Assembly (NCBI GenBank): GCA_949825045.1
Contig: OX463829.1
Location: 3,596,001-3,660,000 of the forward strand
Direction: 5' to 3'
DNA length: 64,000 bases
Source of the DNA: Argyresthia goedartella
Lineage: Eukaryota > Arthropoda > Insecta > Lepidoptera > Argyresthiidae
Part shown: positions 22,871 through 33,959 of the stretch, piece after piece
How positions within the stretch are numbered: position 1 is the stretch's first letter
Layout of the letters: each line of letters starts with the position of its first letter
Position numbers and translations under genes: made by a program
Notes under the pieces: model-generated
Database searches by the model: none
What the model saw: only the letters and a program-made list of their open reading frames with translations
Told to the model about the DNA's origin: nothing

Positions 22871-23190
22871 GAACGGTACATTTACACAAATACTGAACAC
22901 GAAGACAGAGGATAATAATAATATTCTCTGTCTACGACTGAACATGAACAATAGACAATGAACATGACATAATTTTGAAACCTCCGACTCAAAGAATTTA
23001 TGCTATGAAATTGTGAAAAAAAACAAGAAAATCCGTCGTGGGCTGCTACCTCTATTTAAATATAAACAAATAATCAAGTTACTATAAACATGCCAAACTA
23101 GTGTATTTATTAGCAGCAAGAAAATTCAATTTTAAAATTACACAGATTCTAAATTATTAATCATAAAATTAGAAAAATATAACGTAATAT
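22871..23190. other. No gene recognised
   Basis: AT-rich spacer between the LINE and the REP-1 element. Confidence 0.4.
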
Positions 23191-23191
23191 A

Positions 23192-23605
23192 GTAGTTTAT
23201 GTATGAAACGAGGCGAAGGCGAGTTTCATAATAATATCACTCGAGAGTTTTAATGCCTAATTATGTACAGTTACATACACTAGTTTATCTACACACATAT
23301 CATAAGCTCTCTTTAATATGTTCAGGAACCGCATGTTCGACCGGCATGGTGGCATTGATAATTCCTTTGCACTTGTTTAGCTTGTTCAGTACTACAAACT
23401 TCACAAACAAAGTAGGGGTGGCACGCAGGCGGGCGTTGGTGTTCGAAATTTGAATGTCGTCATATGATGAAAAAATACACATATGGTCATAATGTGTAAT
23501 TTTTCAGATAAGAAATGAGTTTTTACCAAGTAGTTTAACATTATGCTGATCGTAACGTGCGGTTTTTATACGCAGTAAAGAGGGTTTTTGATACGTGTGT
23601 AGATA
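23192..23605 (+). repeat. REP-1 element, copy b
   Basis: It aligns with 44046-44480 across its length, with a small deletion near its start. As in copies c and d, an open stretch starts at ATGCCTAATTATGTACAG (23253) and reads MPNYVQLHTLVYLHTY. It may only reflect high sequence similarity between copies rather than coding. Confidence 0.65.
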
Positions 23606-23894
23606 AAATAATAAAGGTGCCTATTTTATCTTTAAGGTTTAACACAAAAATGTAATTTTTATCCAAGCTTAGTGACGTCGAGGGACCGCGAGAATGAAGC
23701 GTACAACTTTTTAAATTGTCCTTACCTATCTTCCGAGGAACCTATCCATTGTTTTTCATATGGTTGATTAGTGAGCGTCTAATGAAACAAACCAAGTCGC
23801 GCTTCAAGTCCGATCAAATTAAAATCGCAACGGGTGGTGGGGCGTTGGTCCTCGGGAGCGCGGCGTAGGACGCGCGGAGTGGGGGCATCACAAA

Positions 23895-24769
23895 GTACGA
23901 TGTAGTGAATAATCCTTTCCTTTCGTATTTTCTCGGAAATGTTCGTTTTTGTCTTACTACTTCACTCGCACTCAGTACCCGTCGAGACAACGTAGGGAAC
24001 GGTCGCATTGCAAGAGGAAGTATCTATATAGAGTAGTTAATACCACAGAAATATTTTATTGATATTTATGTTAGATTTTATGATAAACTTCATGGACTCG
24101 TGTATTAATGCAGGCCACCTATTTTTTTTTTTTGACTTTACATTTCACTCTTGTCTGTCATTTTTGTAAATAATAAACATTGATTTTATTCGATCCACAT
24201 TAACAATTTATTACAGACATGCCGAAAGCACTAAGAAAAGGGAAACGTTTAGATCGGCAAGCCTGCGAAGTTATTTCAATATTTATTTATATTAATTTCT
24301 CTGCTGGTTTGTTTTGTTTTATGTTGAGGTGTCTTTTTTGTTATGTCATAGTATTTTTAATTAATTACAAAAATGTATTGTTATAAAAAAGGTCTGCAAA
24401 ATCCTACAGTAGTTTTGACTTATAGTTAGACTTTTGGGGTTCCAATCCTTATAGAATCATTAGATCATCCCAACCGGAAGTTGGTTTTTATCAGTGCGTT
24501 TTATTGAAATAAAACGTCCTCAGTAACTAGTTATATTTTTGTTTAACTAACGAATTCTTTATATGATAGAATCGTGGTGGTTTTAACATCTCAGTAATAT
24601 ACGTCAAACGGGCAATTTGACATTTGACATTGATAAATAAAGTATGCGATTTATTTGATACCTACACGTAATTTAATAATACAGTAATTCATAGACACAT
24701 CGGCACCATTCGGGTGTTATCGTTGTTCCGAGTTTTGCCGATAGGAAAGGATTATTCACTACATCGTAC
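23895..24769. mobile_element. Candidate inverted-repeat DNA element (27-bp perfect TIRs)
   Basis: GTACGATGTAGTGAATAATC followed by CTTTCCT (23895-23921) is perfectly inverted at 24743-24769. Setting the outer GTA aside gives TIRs beginning CGATGTAGTG flanked by TA on both sides, as for Tc1/mariner elements. The ~870-bp interior has no transposase. Its internal sequence is AT-rich while the left flank is GC-rich. It may instead be an inverted pair of a smaller repeat. Confidence 0.5.
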
Positions 24770-25200
24770 ATCTGACGTCGTTGATGGTTGTGCCTGCTGT
24801 GCGAGATATTTACGAAGCAAACAAATAGAGACGTAGCGCTTTGCATTACGTTACGCATTTAGATTTGATTATTTGACACTTTTCTTATATGTACTTGTAG
24901 TTTTTATGTAGGTTCTATTTATTTGTTGTATGTGGAAAGTAGTACACAATGTTACAAACAAATATAAAATTAGACAAAATATAAGACTAACATTTTTGAA
25001 TAATACTTTATATAACCCGAAAATAAATGCTAATTAATTCAATTATCGATTTGCATCTATAGGAAAGTCGCATAAATTTAGATCAGAGATAAACAATCTT
25101 CCCTCAAGTTAAATAACAAATCCTTTTTTCCTCACACCTGTTGAAACAAAATAAATCTTTAATGTAATAAAAGTAAGTAATGAAAAAATAAGAGTAAGAA
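24770..25200. other. No gene recognised
   Basis: AT-rich spacer. Confidence 0.35.
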
Positions 25201-25204
25201 GTCT

Positions 25205-26262
25205 TGCGGTATAGATGAAATTCCTTCATTGCTGGTAAAACATTGCGCGGATATTTTAGCAGTACCGTTTTGTAAACTTATCAACCAATCTTTTACAGAA
25301 GGTCTATTTCTGGAAGCCTTAAAAATATCTCTTATAAAACCTACCCTTAGAAAAGGAAACACTACTGACATTCATAATTATCGACACAAATTCCAAATTA
25401 AAATTCCAAATGTCTTTATTACTGTAGATATTTACATATACTTAGCAATCGTCATTTTTTGCCACCTCTCTACATTGGACCACTGTGGGAGAAGGAGGGC
25501 GTAAAAACTCCCACAGATAGATTTTTAGATCTCTTTTAAAAATTGCTTGTGCTTAACTAATACAAATTTTATAATATCATAATTAATAAGTAGGAATAAA
25601 TAACTACAAAACTTTTAACAGCAAGGTCTGCGTTGAGCCAGATTAACCCCATACAGTCCCATCATTTAAGTTATCTTGAACATTGTCATATCCCTTTTTC
25701 GACAAAGTCGCTTTAACATGGTTTTTAAATTGTTCAAATGGCAATTTCAAGGTCTCCAGAGGTATCTTGTTGTAGTAGAGAATGCATTGACCCTTGAAAG
25801 AAATGCTAACCTTTGCGAGTCTAAAACGGGGCACAAGTAGTCTGTGATTATTTCTTAGGTTAATATTACAGCCATCGCTAAGTTTGGCAAATGTTGTAAG
25901 GTTCTTGCGTACATACATATGTACGCAACACATTGCTATACTGCCTACTTCACCAAAAAAAAAATGAAACTGCTATACCTATACCTAGGCATGTATGTGG
26001 CCAAACGACTGAATAAATTCAATGAAAAATATAACATACTACATGATAATCAATATTAGTTCCGTAAAATAGGTCTACCATATTAGCAAAATATAAATAT
26101 GCGCAGATTTTTTTGAATCAATAGACAATAAAAGGTATGCTGTGGGACTACTGCTCGATATGAGCAAAGCGTATGATAGAGTCTGCTTTGACACTCTATT
26201 ATAAAGACTCCGGGATTGGAGGAGCAGCATACAGGTGGTTCAAGTCGTACCTGCATAACCGG
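25205..26262 (+). pseudogene. LINE RT remnant split by a LINE-A end
   Basis: On the plus strand, 25205-25384 encodes LINE RT fingers (VKHCADILAVPFCKLINQSF, then LKISLIKPTLRKGN). The reading resumes after a 540-bp minus-strand insertion with NKFNEKYNILHDNQY (about 25995-26040) and then the first catalytic motif, GLLLDMSKAYDRV (about 26143-26185). The frame then degrades into a SINE-2. The parts before and after the insertion are in the right order for one CR1/Jockey-type RT, so the LINE-A copy inserted into it. Confidence 0.78.
25386..25925 (-). mobile_element. LINE-A 3' end inserted in another LINE
   Basis: A minus-strand copy of the LINE-A 3' part contains the coding tail MYVRKNLTTFAKLSDGCN through NLNDGTVWG (25643-25925) and the full 3' UTR. 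It sits inside the RT sequence of 25205-26262. It closely matches 3838-4356. Confidence 0.83.
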
Positions 26263-26410
26263 GTTCGATCCCCGACTAGGGATACAGAAAAAAAAAACAA
26301 ATTTTGTATGTTTATATGTGTGTACCGTCGCTGTTTCTGGTTCCCACGACACAAGGTATCCTAGTGTGGAGCCAGAAGCAATGTGAGTGCCTGCATGTTA
26401 ATGCTTATGT
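26250..26410 (+). mobile_element. SINE-2, copy starting at the B box
   Basis: GGGTTCGATCCCC is followed by the SINE-2 body: an A-rich run, TTTATATGTGTGT, then GGTTCCCACGACACAAGGTA and a GGAGCCAGAAGCAATG end. The A box half is replaced by LINE sequence. Confidence 0.7.
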
Positions 26411-27400
26411 TTATAATTTCATCTGTCTACTTCGTTGTTTGATTCAGTTTTTATTGACTTTACAACTTTGTCGAGTGCAAGAACGATGTGGTGAGTGTGA
26501 CGACCATAGTCTCACAATCTTTACTATGTCACTAAGTATTATTTGGAAGGTAAAAAATCTTGCGAGTTTCCGCTGAGCTGTGCTTTCTGCTAGTTGTCGT
26601 TACTGTTTTTAATCCAAAAAATCATGGTGGTAAATAACGATATTTTTTCCATAAAATGCAGCACTATAAACAAAAATATCTATATCTACCCCATAAATAT
26701 TAAAATTTTATTGAATGGGGTACACGTCGCTTCACGAATTATGGGCGGAGGCCTTGAATGCGCAGAAGTAAATTTTTAATATCTGTACATATGCGCAGTA
26801 ATTCCTGGCAGTGTCACCCAGTGCATCAATTAAAGTTTAGTCCCATGAACCTTTAATTACCATACTTTTCTAACAATTTCCTTGACACAAACGTATTTAA
26901 GAATGTGTCAGGCAGGAGCGATCGGCAAAGATAAACGAAACTCTTAACTTACTTACTCTATGTCTAAGGCTACAGCCAAAGAGTTTGTACTTAAAGAATC
27001 CCGCAGTTAATTGTTGAGTTTCGCTATCCTGAGTGAGGCTACTGCCATTCCATATTATTAGTAGTTATAAATTTTGTTCTAAATTTTGCTATACATATAA
27101 ATATAACAGTACCTACAGGCTAGCCAGGTAGGTCGCTGATACAACTGGTACGGAGATATCCTTTCAAACGACGGGAAAATTGGCTTTCACTTAACAGTAT
27201 GCTAGTGCTGTGTAATAAGAAAATTCTTTGGTACATGATTAGAGACTAAGAAAGAATGTGGGCTGACTCCCGTTAAAAGAGAAACAAATTGTGCAGCTGG
27301 ATAAAAATACCACTTGGAGCTTTGTTCCTTTTGTACACATTATCTAATCTAACTACAAGTAGACTGGTACAGTGAACTATAACTAGTAACTTCAGAGGGA
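26411..27400. other. No gene recognised
   Basis: No convincing open frame, SINE or LINE match was found. Confidence 0.4.
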
Positions 27401-27408
27401 AGAAAGTG

Positions 27409-27484
27409 ACAGTTCCATACCGAGATTATGGCTTTATCGCCACGAGCTTGCGAGGGGCGCAAACCATTTGAGGTATGGAACTGT
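27409..27484. repeat. Inverted repeat just 3' of the recombinase gene
   Basis: ACAGTTCCATACC (27409-27421) and GGTATGGAACTGT (27472-27484) form a perfect 13-bp stem, extendable on the outside with a one-base bulge. It lies about 80 bases past the stop codon of the recombinase gene. It could be an RNA hairpin in the 3' UTR, or part of the end of a mobile unit. Confidence 0.6.
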
Positions 27485-27566
27485 ACTTTATCCTGAGGTA
27501 TGTATAGTGCTTTTTATTACACCTACGAGGAAAATTATAGACATAAATGCATAGAAATGTTTATAT

Positions 27567-28807
27567 TTAGTTAAAAGTACAATTATTAAAAGTGCAGCTA
27601 TTATAAGATGTTACATTTTGTCCGGGTATCTTGATATTTTGAGACATGTTTACATCTTGAGTTGTTAGTTGAAGGCTTGAAGAAGGCTGCGGTGATGAGC
27701 TACGAGGAACCACTGGTAAGGGCATTAGTGTCGCGCTTGTACTCGGCTGAGGCTGAAGCGATGATGAAGCTGGATTATTAGTGAAAGCTATTGATTCTGT
27801 TATTTGTTCGTTGATCCGTTTTTTATTTCCTATTGAGTTCTCTATATAGCCTTCGGCGACTGTGCTCAATTTCCATCCACCGTGCCGCTTGATCGTGGTT
27901 AAATCAGCTCCCGAGTCAGCTAGTAATGTGGCAGAAGTCCTGCGGAAGCAGTGTCCAGTGTATTCTTCTGGTTTAGGCAAATTTAAAAACGTAGCGATTA
28001 TTTTCGGGATTTGACTAATTTTATTTTTGCCCATAACTTGTCTTACGCATTGGTTATTTCTGTACTGCAAAAGAAAGCGCTTGGTACTCAAATTATCAGG
28101 TCGTAGTTCTCTATATTTCCTTACGATGGTATAAAAATTGTCACCAATGACAAAAGATCTCTGAATTTTTGTTTTAGTGTCTGGTATCTTCACTAGCATA
28201 ACATTTCCATGAATTTCGAGGTCATCTGTAGATATGTTGGTCAGTTCTTGGCAACGACAGGCACCATTTACGCCTAAAATCAAGACGACCTGTAAAATTA
28301 TAGACTAGAATTAGATAAGTATGTATGTACTACGTGAATGCAAAAGGAAATCATAAACAGGTAAAAGCCAGGACTTACCTTCAGTCCCAAGTATTGGTCA
28401 TCAGGGGCGTTTTGTACGAAATTATCAATTTCTGTTGCAGTCAGCACTCTTGACTTTTTAATGCGAAATCCTTCAGATTTCCTTTTAAGGAATGCGGTCA
28501 GTTTCGGGAACTCCTTTATGTTGATGTTATTTTTTGTTAAAATCGTGGTTCTTAGCATAGAATGCATAGCCCATAACGTGCTCGGCTTATATTGTTTTGC
28601 TTTCTCACTAAAATACGAGAGCAATACATTTTCAGAAAATGAAGTCGTTTTCTTTTCCTTTTGCCAACGTATGAAATTTTCATAAGTACTGTTGTATCTG
28701 CATTTAGATTTTTCCGGCAACAGATTATCAACAACTTCTTGGGCCGTCTCTAATATTTCTGGCGGTGTGTTAGGGATAACATCATCACTGTCGCTCGAAG
28801 TATCCAT
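27567..28807 (-). CDS. Tyrosine recombinase, two exons (Crypton-like or domesticated)
   Basis: Exon 1 is 28807-28379 (143 codons, ATG start). Exon 2 is 28289-27567 (240 codons plus stop). The 89-bp intron has a consensus donor (AAG|GTAAGT) and acceptor (TTTTACAG) and joins the frames in phase 0, giving a 383-residue protein. Residues ~25-140 (KSKCRYNSTYENFIRWQKEK, LLSYFSEKAKQYKPSTLWAM) fit the N-terminal SAM-like DNA-binding domain. The C-terminal catalytic domain shows the expected residues: Arg in GACRCQELTN (~155), Lys in DTKTK (~182), HCFR (~256-259), His and Trp in RHGGW (~279-282), and the nucleophile Tyr in AEGYI (~291). A Ser/Pro/Gln-rich tail ends in NNCTFN. No stops or frameshifts are present. 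Tyrosine recombinases cut and rejoin DNA through a 3'-phosphotyrosine. In insects such genes are usually Crypton transposons, DIRS-type elements or domesticated relatives. No RT neighbours it, so Crypton-like is my preferred reading. A former viral integrase cannot be excluded. Confidence 0.82.
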
Positions 28808-29283
28808 ATTTTACAAAAAACACAAAGATAAATGCTAAATCAATCGGGCTTTTCCGTTTTTTATTCGCCCGTTTCTGGAGTAGGCTAAGATCATAAGGTC
28901 ATGCAGCCACTTCTTCCGTGATTCCGCGCGTTTTATATACAAAAATAATTTCGTTTTTAATTTTCTGTATGCACCAAGGAGGTTGGTAACTGGTAAAAAA
29001 AAACTGTATGTGGCCAGTAACAATTTACTTGAAATTTAATGAGTAGACAGTTAAAGTCTCATTGCGGTATAACTGCTGACAAATAAAAAAAAAAACCGGG
29101 TATGTAATGGAATTTCATACATACTTCCCACCCTTGGGTCGGAAGGATTTGCATACAAACTTCCATACCTTGGGATGAAAGGATTTGAAGGGCGGGATAA
29201 AGGCGTTTGTGCCCTCTAATTGGTATAATTAGTATGTATTTTCAGAGCAGGTGTGATAAAAAATAAATTCTTAGGTATATGAT
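28808..29283. other. Upstream region of the recombinase, with a 43-bp duplication
   Basis: No gene is seen. Two similar blocks containing ACTTCC...ACC(C/T)TTGGG and GAAAGGATTTG or GGAAGGATTTG lie at about 29123-29152 and 29167-29192. If the recombinase is a transposon, its 5' end could lie here. Confidence 0.5.
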
Positions 29284-29563
29284 CGCGTCAAACAGGGAGA
29301 CCCGCTATATCCGAAACTCTTTACCTGTACCCTAGAAGAAGTGTTCAAGAAGCTGGCGGTGCCATGGGCGGACAGAGGCATTGACGTTGGCGGCAGAAGC
29401 CTCACGAACCTCTACTTCGCCGACGACATTGTCCTTTTTGCCCCATCTGCACCCGAGCTCCAGCGTATGTTACAGGAACTCAGCGATGCGAGCCTTGAGG
29501 TTGGACTGAAGATGAATCGGTCGAAAAGCCAAGCCATGATTAACAGCGAGAAACATTGTAAGT
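29284..29563 (+). pseudogene. RTE-type LINE reverse transcriptase fragment
   Basis: The plus strand encodes VKQGDPLYPKLFTCTLEEVF followed by RSLTNLYFADDIVLFAPSA and EVGLKMNRSKSQAM. The QGDPLSPKLF-type motif and FADDIVLF are typical of RTE-clade RTs, and the acidic FADD pair is intact. Only the palm region is left. The frame ends near 29592. Confidence 0.87.
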
Positions 29564-29599
29564 TTGTGTTGTACCTCTGTTATTCGACCTAAGAAATGA

Positions 29600-30380
29600 A
29601 AGTAAATTTAATTTTAATAAAACTTAATTAAAACTAAACCACCACTCCTTTGTTTATCTTATAAATAATACAATTCTTTTAAATATCTATTACAAATCAA
29701 CAAGAAATGATCCGCGGAATTTACCGAATGGCCAATGAAAGGTAAACTTGTGCGTTGGATATACACGTATACAATTGGTATATAACTAAACGAATACACG
29801 ACAAACCACTTTTATAAAAAAGGCCCACACGCATTGATAAGAACTGAGTATAACTGACGGTTTTATTACCTGAATGCGATATAGCAGACAATCGGATAAA
29901 ACTGACACTTAGCTGAATGTCTACCTGAAGAATCCACTTATCATCACCGTAGAAGTTTTTAAGGAGTTGTCATGACCTTCCTTTATTCTGAACCACTTGC
30001 AATGTTTAACTGGTTTGATCAGAGCAACAGTATTATTGGCATACATACATTTTAGTTGACCATATTCCCAAAAAGCGTTAAAATGCACTCGTTGTTTTTT
30101 GGATTTTATAATAATTTATCTTGTATTTGGATTTACAAACATATGATGTAAGATTTAGAGCTACTAGAAGGGCGATAATAACTTATCCTGTCGCAATCTT
30201 TACGGCCGCCATTTGCTATGCTCGCCATAAAGAACCTATCTTTTGTGTAAACACTCATAAATGCTTTCATGTGATATCTCAAGGGAAAGATGTTTTTGAA
30301 GTGGGAAGAATACGGTTGTTTTGTTTTAACAACTGTTGACTTTCTTTCCCTTTGTATACAGGGTGATTTTTAATGAACAC
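29600..30380. other. No gene recognised
   Basis: AT-rich sequence with an isolated open stretch at 30121-30339 of no known family. Confidence 0.35.
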
Positions 30381-30384
30381 TTCT

Positions 30385-30595
30385 ACGGTGTAGGTCATGC
30401 TCCTGCTTCTGCTCTACAAACGCAAGCCCGAGTTCGAAGCTCGACTGAAGAGGCTGACAAAAATATCCCGCCCTTGAATATTTACCTATCTAAAATTTGT
30501 ATAGTCGATGTTTCTTGTGCCTACTACACAGGGTATCCTAGTGTTAGGCCAGAAGTAATGTTTATGCCAATGCTTAAATGCGTCAATTCTTCTTC
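30385..30595 (+). mobile_element. Diverged SINE-2 copy
   Basis: A degraded tRNA-like head (GTTCGAAGC near 30430) is followed by the SINE-2 body end CAGGGTATCCTAGTGTTAGG and CCAGAAGTAATG. Confidence 0.55.
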
Positions 30596-30900
30596 CTTTT
30601 AATAAAAGGAGAAAAAGATTATAAAGGTCGTGCAGTTATCCTAAAACATTAGGAGCGCCCATCGTCCAACAGACAAGATTCCTCATGAGCTCGTAGTCAA
30701 GACAACTAATTAAAAGATTGTAAACAAAGACGACGAATGAATCTGACAACCCGAATGGCCGAGTCGGCAGTGACCCTGTCTACGAAGCCAAGGGTCCCGG
30801 GTTCGAGTCCCGGTGGCTGCAAATATTTGTTTGATGATAACGGATGTTTGTTCCCTAGTCATGGTTGTTTTATCTATCTAAGCATAATATTTATCTATAT

Positions 30901-32135
30901 ATTCAAATTCCAAATTCCAAATGTCTTTATTACTGTAGATATTTACATAAACTTAGCAATCGTCATTTTTTGCCACTTCTCTACATTGGACCACTGTGGG
31001 AGAAGTAGGGCGTAGAAACTCCCACAGATTGATTTTTAGATCTCTTTTTAAAAATTGCTTATGCTTAACTAATACAAAATATAATATTTAGTCATTATCA
31101 TAATTAATAAGCAGTGTTCGATTCAAAATCGATATTCGATCGATGGTTTCGGAACGGCCATTTTGAATTTGACGTTGCTGCCAACCTTGCAGTTTTTTGA
31201 CAACTGACAGACGAAAGCCCTCGCAATGTAACGCGTATTTGATTAGGGTATTGAAATTATATCGCAAGCCATCTGGAATTGTATTCGGGGTTCCCTCAGG
31301 ATTGTCTAGATAGCTGAGTGTGTTGTGATTCCCCGAACCAGATAAAGTTCTCATTTACGTGGCCGATTGGTTTTTCCCACGTAACATAACCTGTGTTGGA
31401 ACACTGTGCTCGTCGAAGCTGGCCTGCCAGCCATACCTGGTTGGCTGAAGAACCTGTCTACCAAGAAGAGCCTAGGGTGCACCCGGGCCTTGCAGAGAGA
31501 CAGGAGTTTGACGGGAACGAAGCACAGACCAGGTCAGATAGATTCATAATTAATAGCTCGGTGAATCGCCGACGTTCACACTTCTTGGCATCTGATAGCT
31601 ACGCTACCTCGTAGCTATGGGCCCCTGCGAGGTCATTAGGTGCCGAGAAGCCTGAACAAGCAGGAATAAATAATAACAAAATTATTAACAGCAAGGTCTG
31701 TGTTGAGCCAGATTAACCCCGTACAGACCCATCATTTAAGTAATCTTGAACATTGTAATATCCCTTTTTCGACAAAGTCGCTTTAACATGGATTTAAAAT
31801 TGCTCAAATGGCAATTTCAAAATCTCCAGAGGTATCTTGTTGTAGTAGAGAATGCATTGACCCTTGAAAGAATTGCTAACCTTCGCGAGTCTAAACCGGG
31901 GCGCAAGTAGTCTGTAATTATTTCTTAGGTTAACATTACAGCTATCGCTAAGTTTGGGAAATTTTGTAAGGTTCTTGCGTACGAACATTATATTTTAGAA
32001 AATAAATTGACTAGCTACAGTTAGTTTATCAATTTCTTTAAAAAGCTGTCTTAAGGAGTCTGTGCGTTTTAAGTTATGAATTGCTCGAATAGCTCTTTTC
32101 TGTAAAATAAAATAGTTTGAATATCCAATGCTTAT
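30901..32135 (-). mobile_element. LINE-A 3' end inserted in SINE-1 and split by a solo LTR
   Basis: The LINE-A 3' UTR lies at 30901-31114 and continues at 31659-32135 with the C-terminal coding tail (31988-31794: RNNYRLLAPRFRLAKVS, YYNKIPLEILKLPFEQF). The two parts join cleanly when the LTR and one 5-bp copy are removed. This copy reaches further 5' than the others. Confidence 0.83.
31115..31658 (+). repeat. Solo LTR of a BEL/Pao element
   Basis: This 544-bp unit starts TGTTCGATTC and ends GCCTGAACA. It is flanked by the 5-bp direct repeat AGCAG (31110-31114 and 31659-31663). It matches the LTR at 52077-52624 in the opposite orientation. A single LTR with intact target duplication is the usual product of recombination between the two LTRs of a full element. 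Polymerase II promoter and poly(A) functions would lie within it. Confidence 0.93.
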
Positions 32136-32240
32136 AATTATAAGTATATGTATCGTTGTCTAGTACCCAAGATACAGGGAATCCTAGTTTGGGGCTAGAT
32201 CAATGTGTGCAAATAGTGTCCAAGGTATTATTATTATAAA

Positions 32241-33660
32241 GGTGACAGTTTTCCATCTTCGCAGACTGCAAATAAAACTGAAATGAAAAATCTATCTACA
32301 TCTAGGTTTTCTAGGGCTCTCTTTTTAGAGATAAGCGACCTTTGCGCATCGGTTTTCACGTAATTTTGTGTATTGAAATCTAGGGTTAGTTATGATGCCT
32401 TGGAGGAGTTATGACAACTGTCACTCATTCATTTGCTTGTTTACAATATTTTAAATCCCTTCTTATCTTGACTACAGGTAATTGAGAATTCCTACTGCGC
32501 TGCATCTTGTTGGAGTTTTCTCACACAAAAAAGGGTAGTCACATTGAAAATAAAATATAAAATGTTGGAGGATAAGTACGCGTCAACTTAATAAGAATAA
32601 AATAACTCTGATAATCTATCTTGATAATCTCAACATAGATTTATAATACAGAAAACAGTTTTTTTGCCAACTCCTATTGCTCATATAAAAAGCTATTTTC
32701 GTACCTTACCTTACCTTATAAAAAGGCCTATCAATAATTTTTCATTTATTTTCAAGATCGCCGTGGACTCTGGCGTGGAGGTTCTTTTTTGGAGGCATCT
32801 GAAAATCATAATACAATTATGTGCCTGTCCCCTTATACAATTTTAGTAGAATATCTTGATTAATGGAGATAAAATACGACAATTTACAAATACAATGCAA
32901 AACTGAAATGAGGCATAAATGTGGAGTACTGGTATTAAAACGCAAACTGCATTGTTGTTTATAATGTTATACATTTGTATAACATGACATGCGTATTAAC
33001 TCATTGAACTTATAATTGATAAATATCGTAAATGTAGCGTATTAGATACATTTTCATGCATATTAATCAAAAAAAATAATAGAAATCCAATCGTGAAAAC
33101 CGGCGTGCTGTCATGTCAACTTTTTATGGACACTCTCATTAGTAATTATAGCGACCGCGAAATGGATGCGTTCAAAAAAACATTATATTGCTTTCTGTAA
33201 TGCTCGGTCACTATGGAGACCTTTGCTCATTCATCAAATACTCGAAAAATCATAAGGTTCAAAATATTCATAATAATTAAATGAACTAGAGTGACTTTAG
33301 TGAGTATGGCATATCGACCGATTTTGGCATACGCCCTATAAAGGGTTAAAACGACGAAAGACGTCTTTACCGTGAAAAAGCATTGCAAGCAAACCATTTT
33401 GGGTTTTTTCCGGAAATTATTCCATTTTGGAATTATTCCGCGGTATAATTCCAAAATGCGAGTTATCTAACGACGATTTTATGATTTTTCGGTCCTCTTC
33501 CGAAATTGGTTAACTCTTTCCCATGGTTGAAGAATTGTGACCAGACATCACTTTATTCTTTCTATTTATACCATCCGTCAGTAAAACTGATTTCAGGTTT
33601 TATTTCGTCTAGTTTCAAACTGTAACTGAGTTTTCACTCAATATAGACGAAGTTTTTACA
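32241..33660. other. No gene recognised
   Basis: AT-rich sequence with no supported open frame, RNA or repeat. Confidence 0.4.
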
Positions 33661-33666
33661 TCGATT

Positions 33667-33824
33667 AGGAACAATATGAACTATTTTTCTTACAACGATA
33701 TTAGGTAAAATCGAGGATTGTAGAAGTTCCAAAATATATTAATATAGGAACAATATGAACTATTTTTCTTACACCGATACTAGGTAAAATCGAGGATTGT
33801 AGAAGTTCCAAAATATATTAATAT
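33667..33824. repeat. 79-bp tandem duplication
   Basis: The unit starting AGGAACAATATGAACTATTT occurs at 33667 and 33746 with two base differences, so the duplication is recent. Confidence 0.92.
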
Positions 33825-33959
33825 AACATGACAAAGTTAAATAAAGTAAAATAAAGTGGAATACTGTGAGGGATAACATATTATGTATTCATTATGTTCA
33901 TCATGTTATCATTAGCCTGCCTACAAAATATTTAGAAAAACATTGTCTCTCAAACTCTC

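Larger units (their letters stand above)
30744..32240 (+). mobile_element. SINE-1 copy 4, split by a LINE-A end
   Basis: The left half (30744-30900) has the full polymerase III promoter: A box TGGCCGAGTCGG at 30758 and B box GGTTCGAGTCC at about 30800. The right half (about 32136-32240) continues with GTATCGTTGTCTAGTACCCA and the usual ATT tail. The 1.2 kb between them is a minus-strand LINE-A copy that itself holds a solo LTR. Confidence 0.85.
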
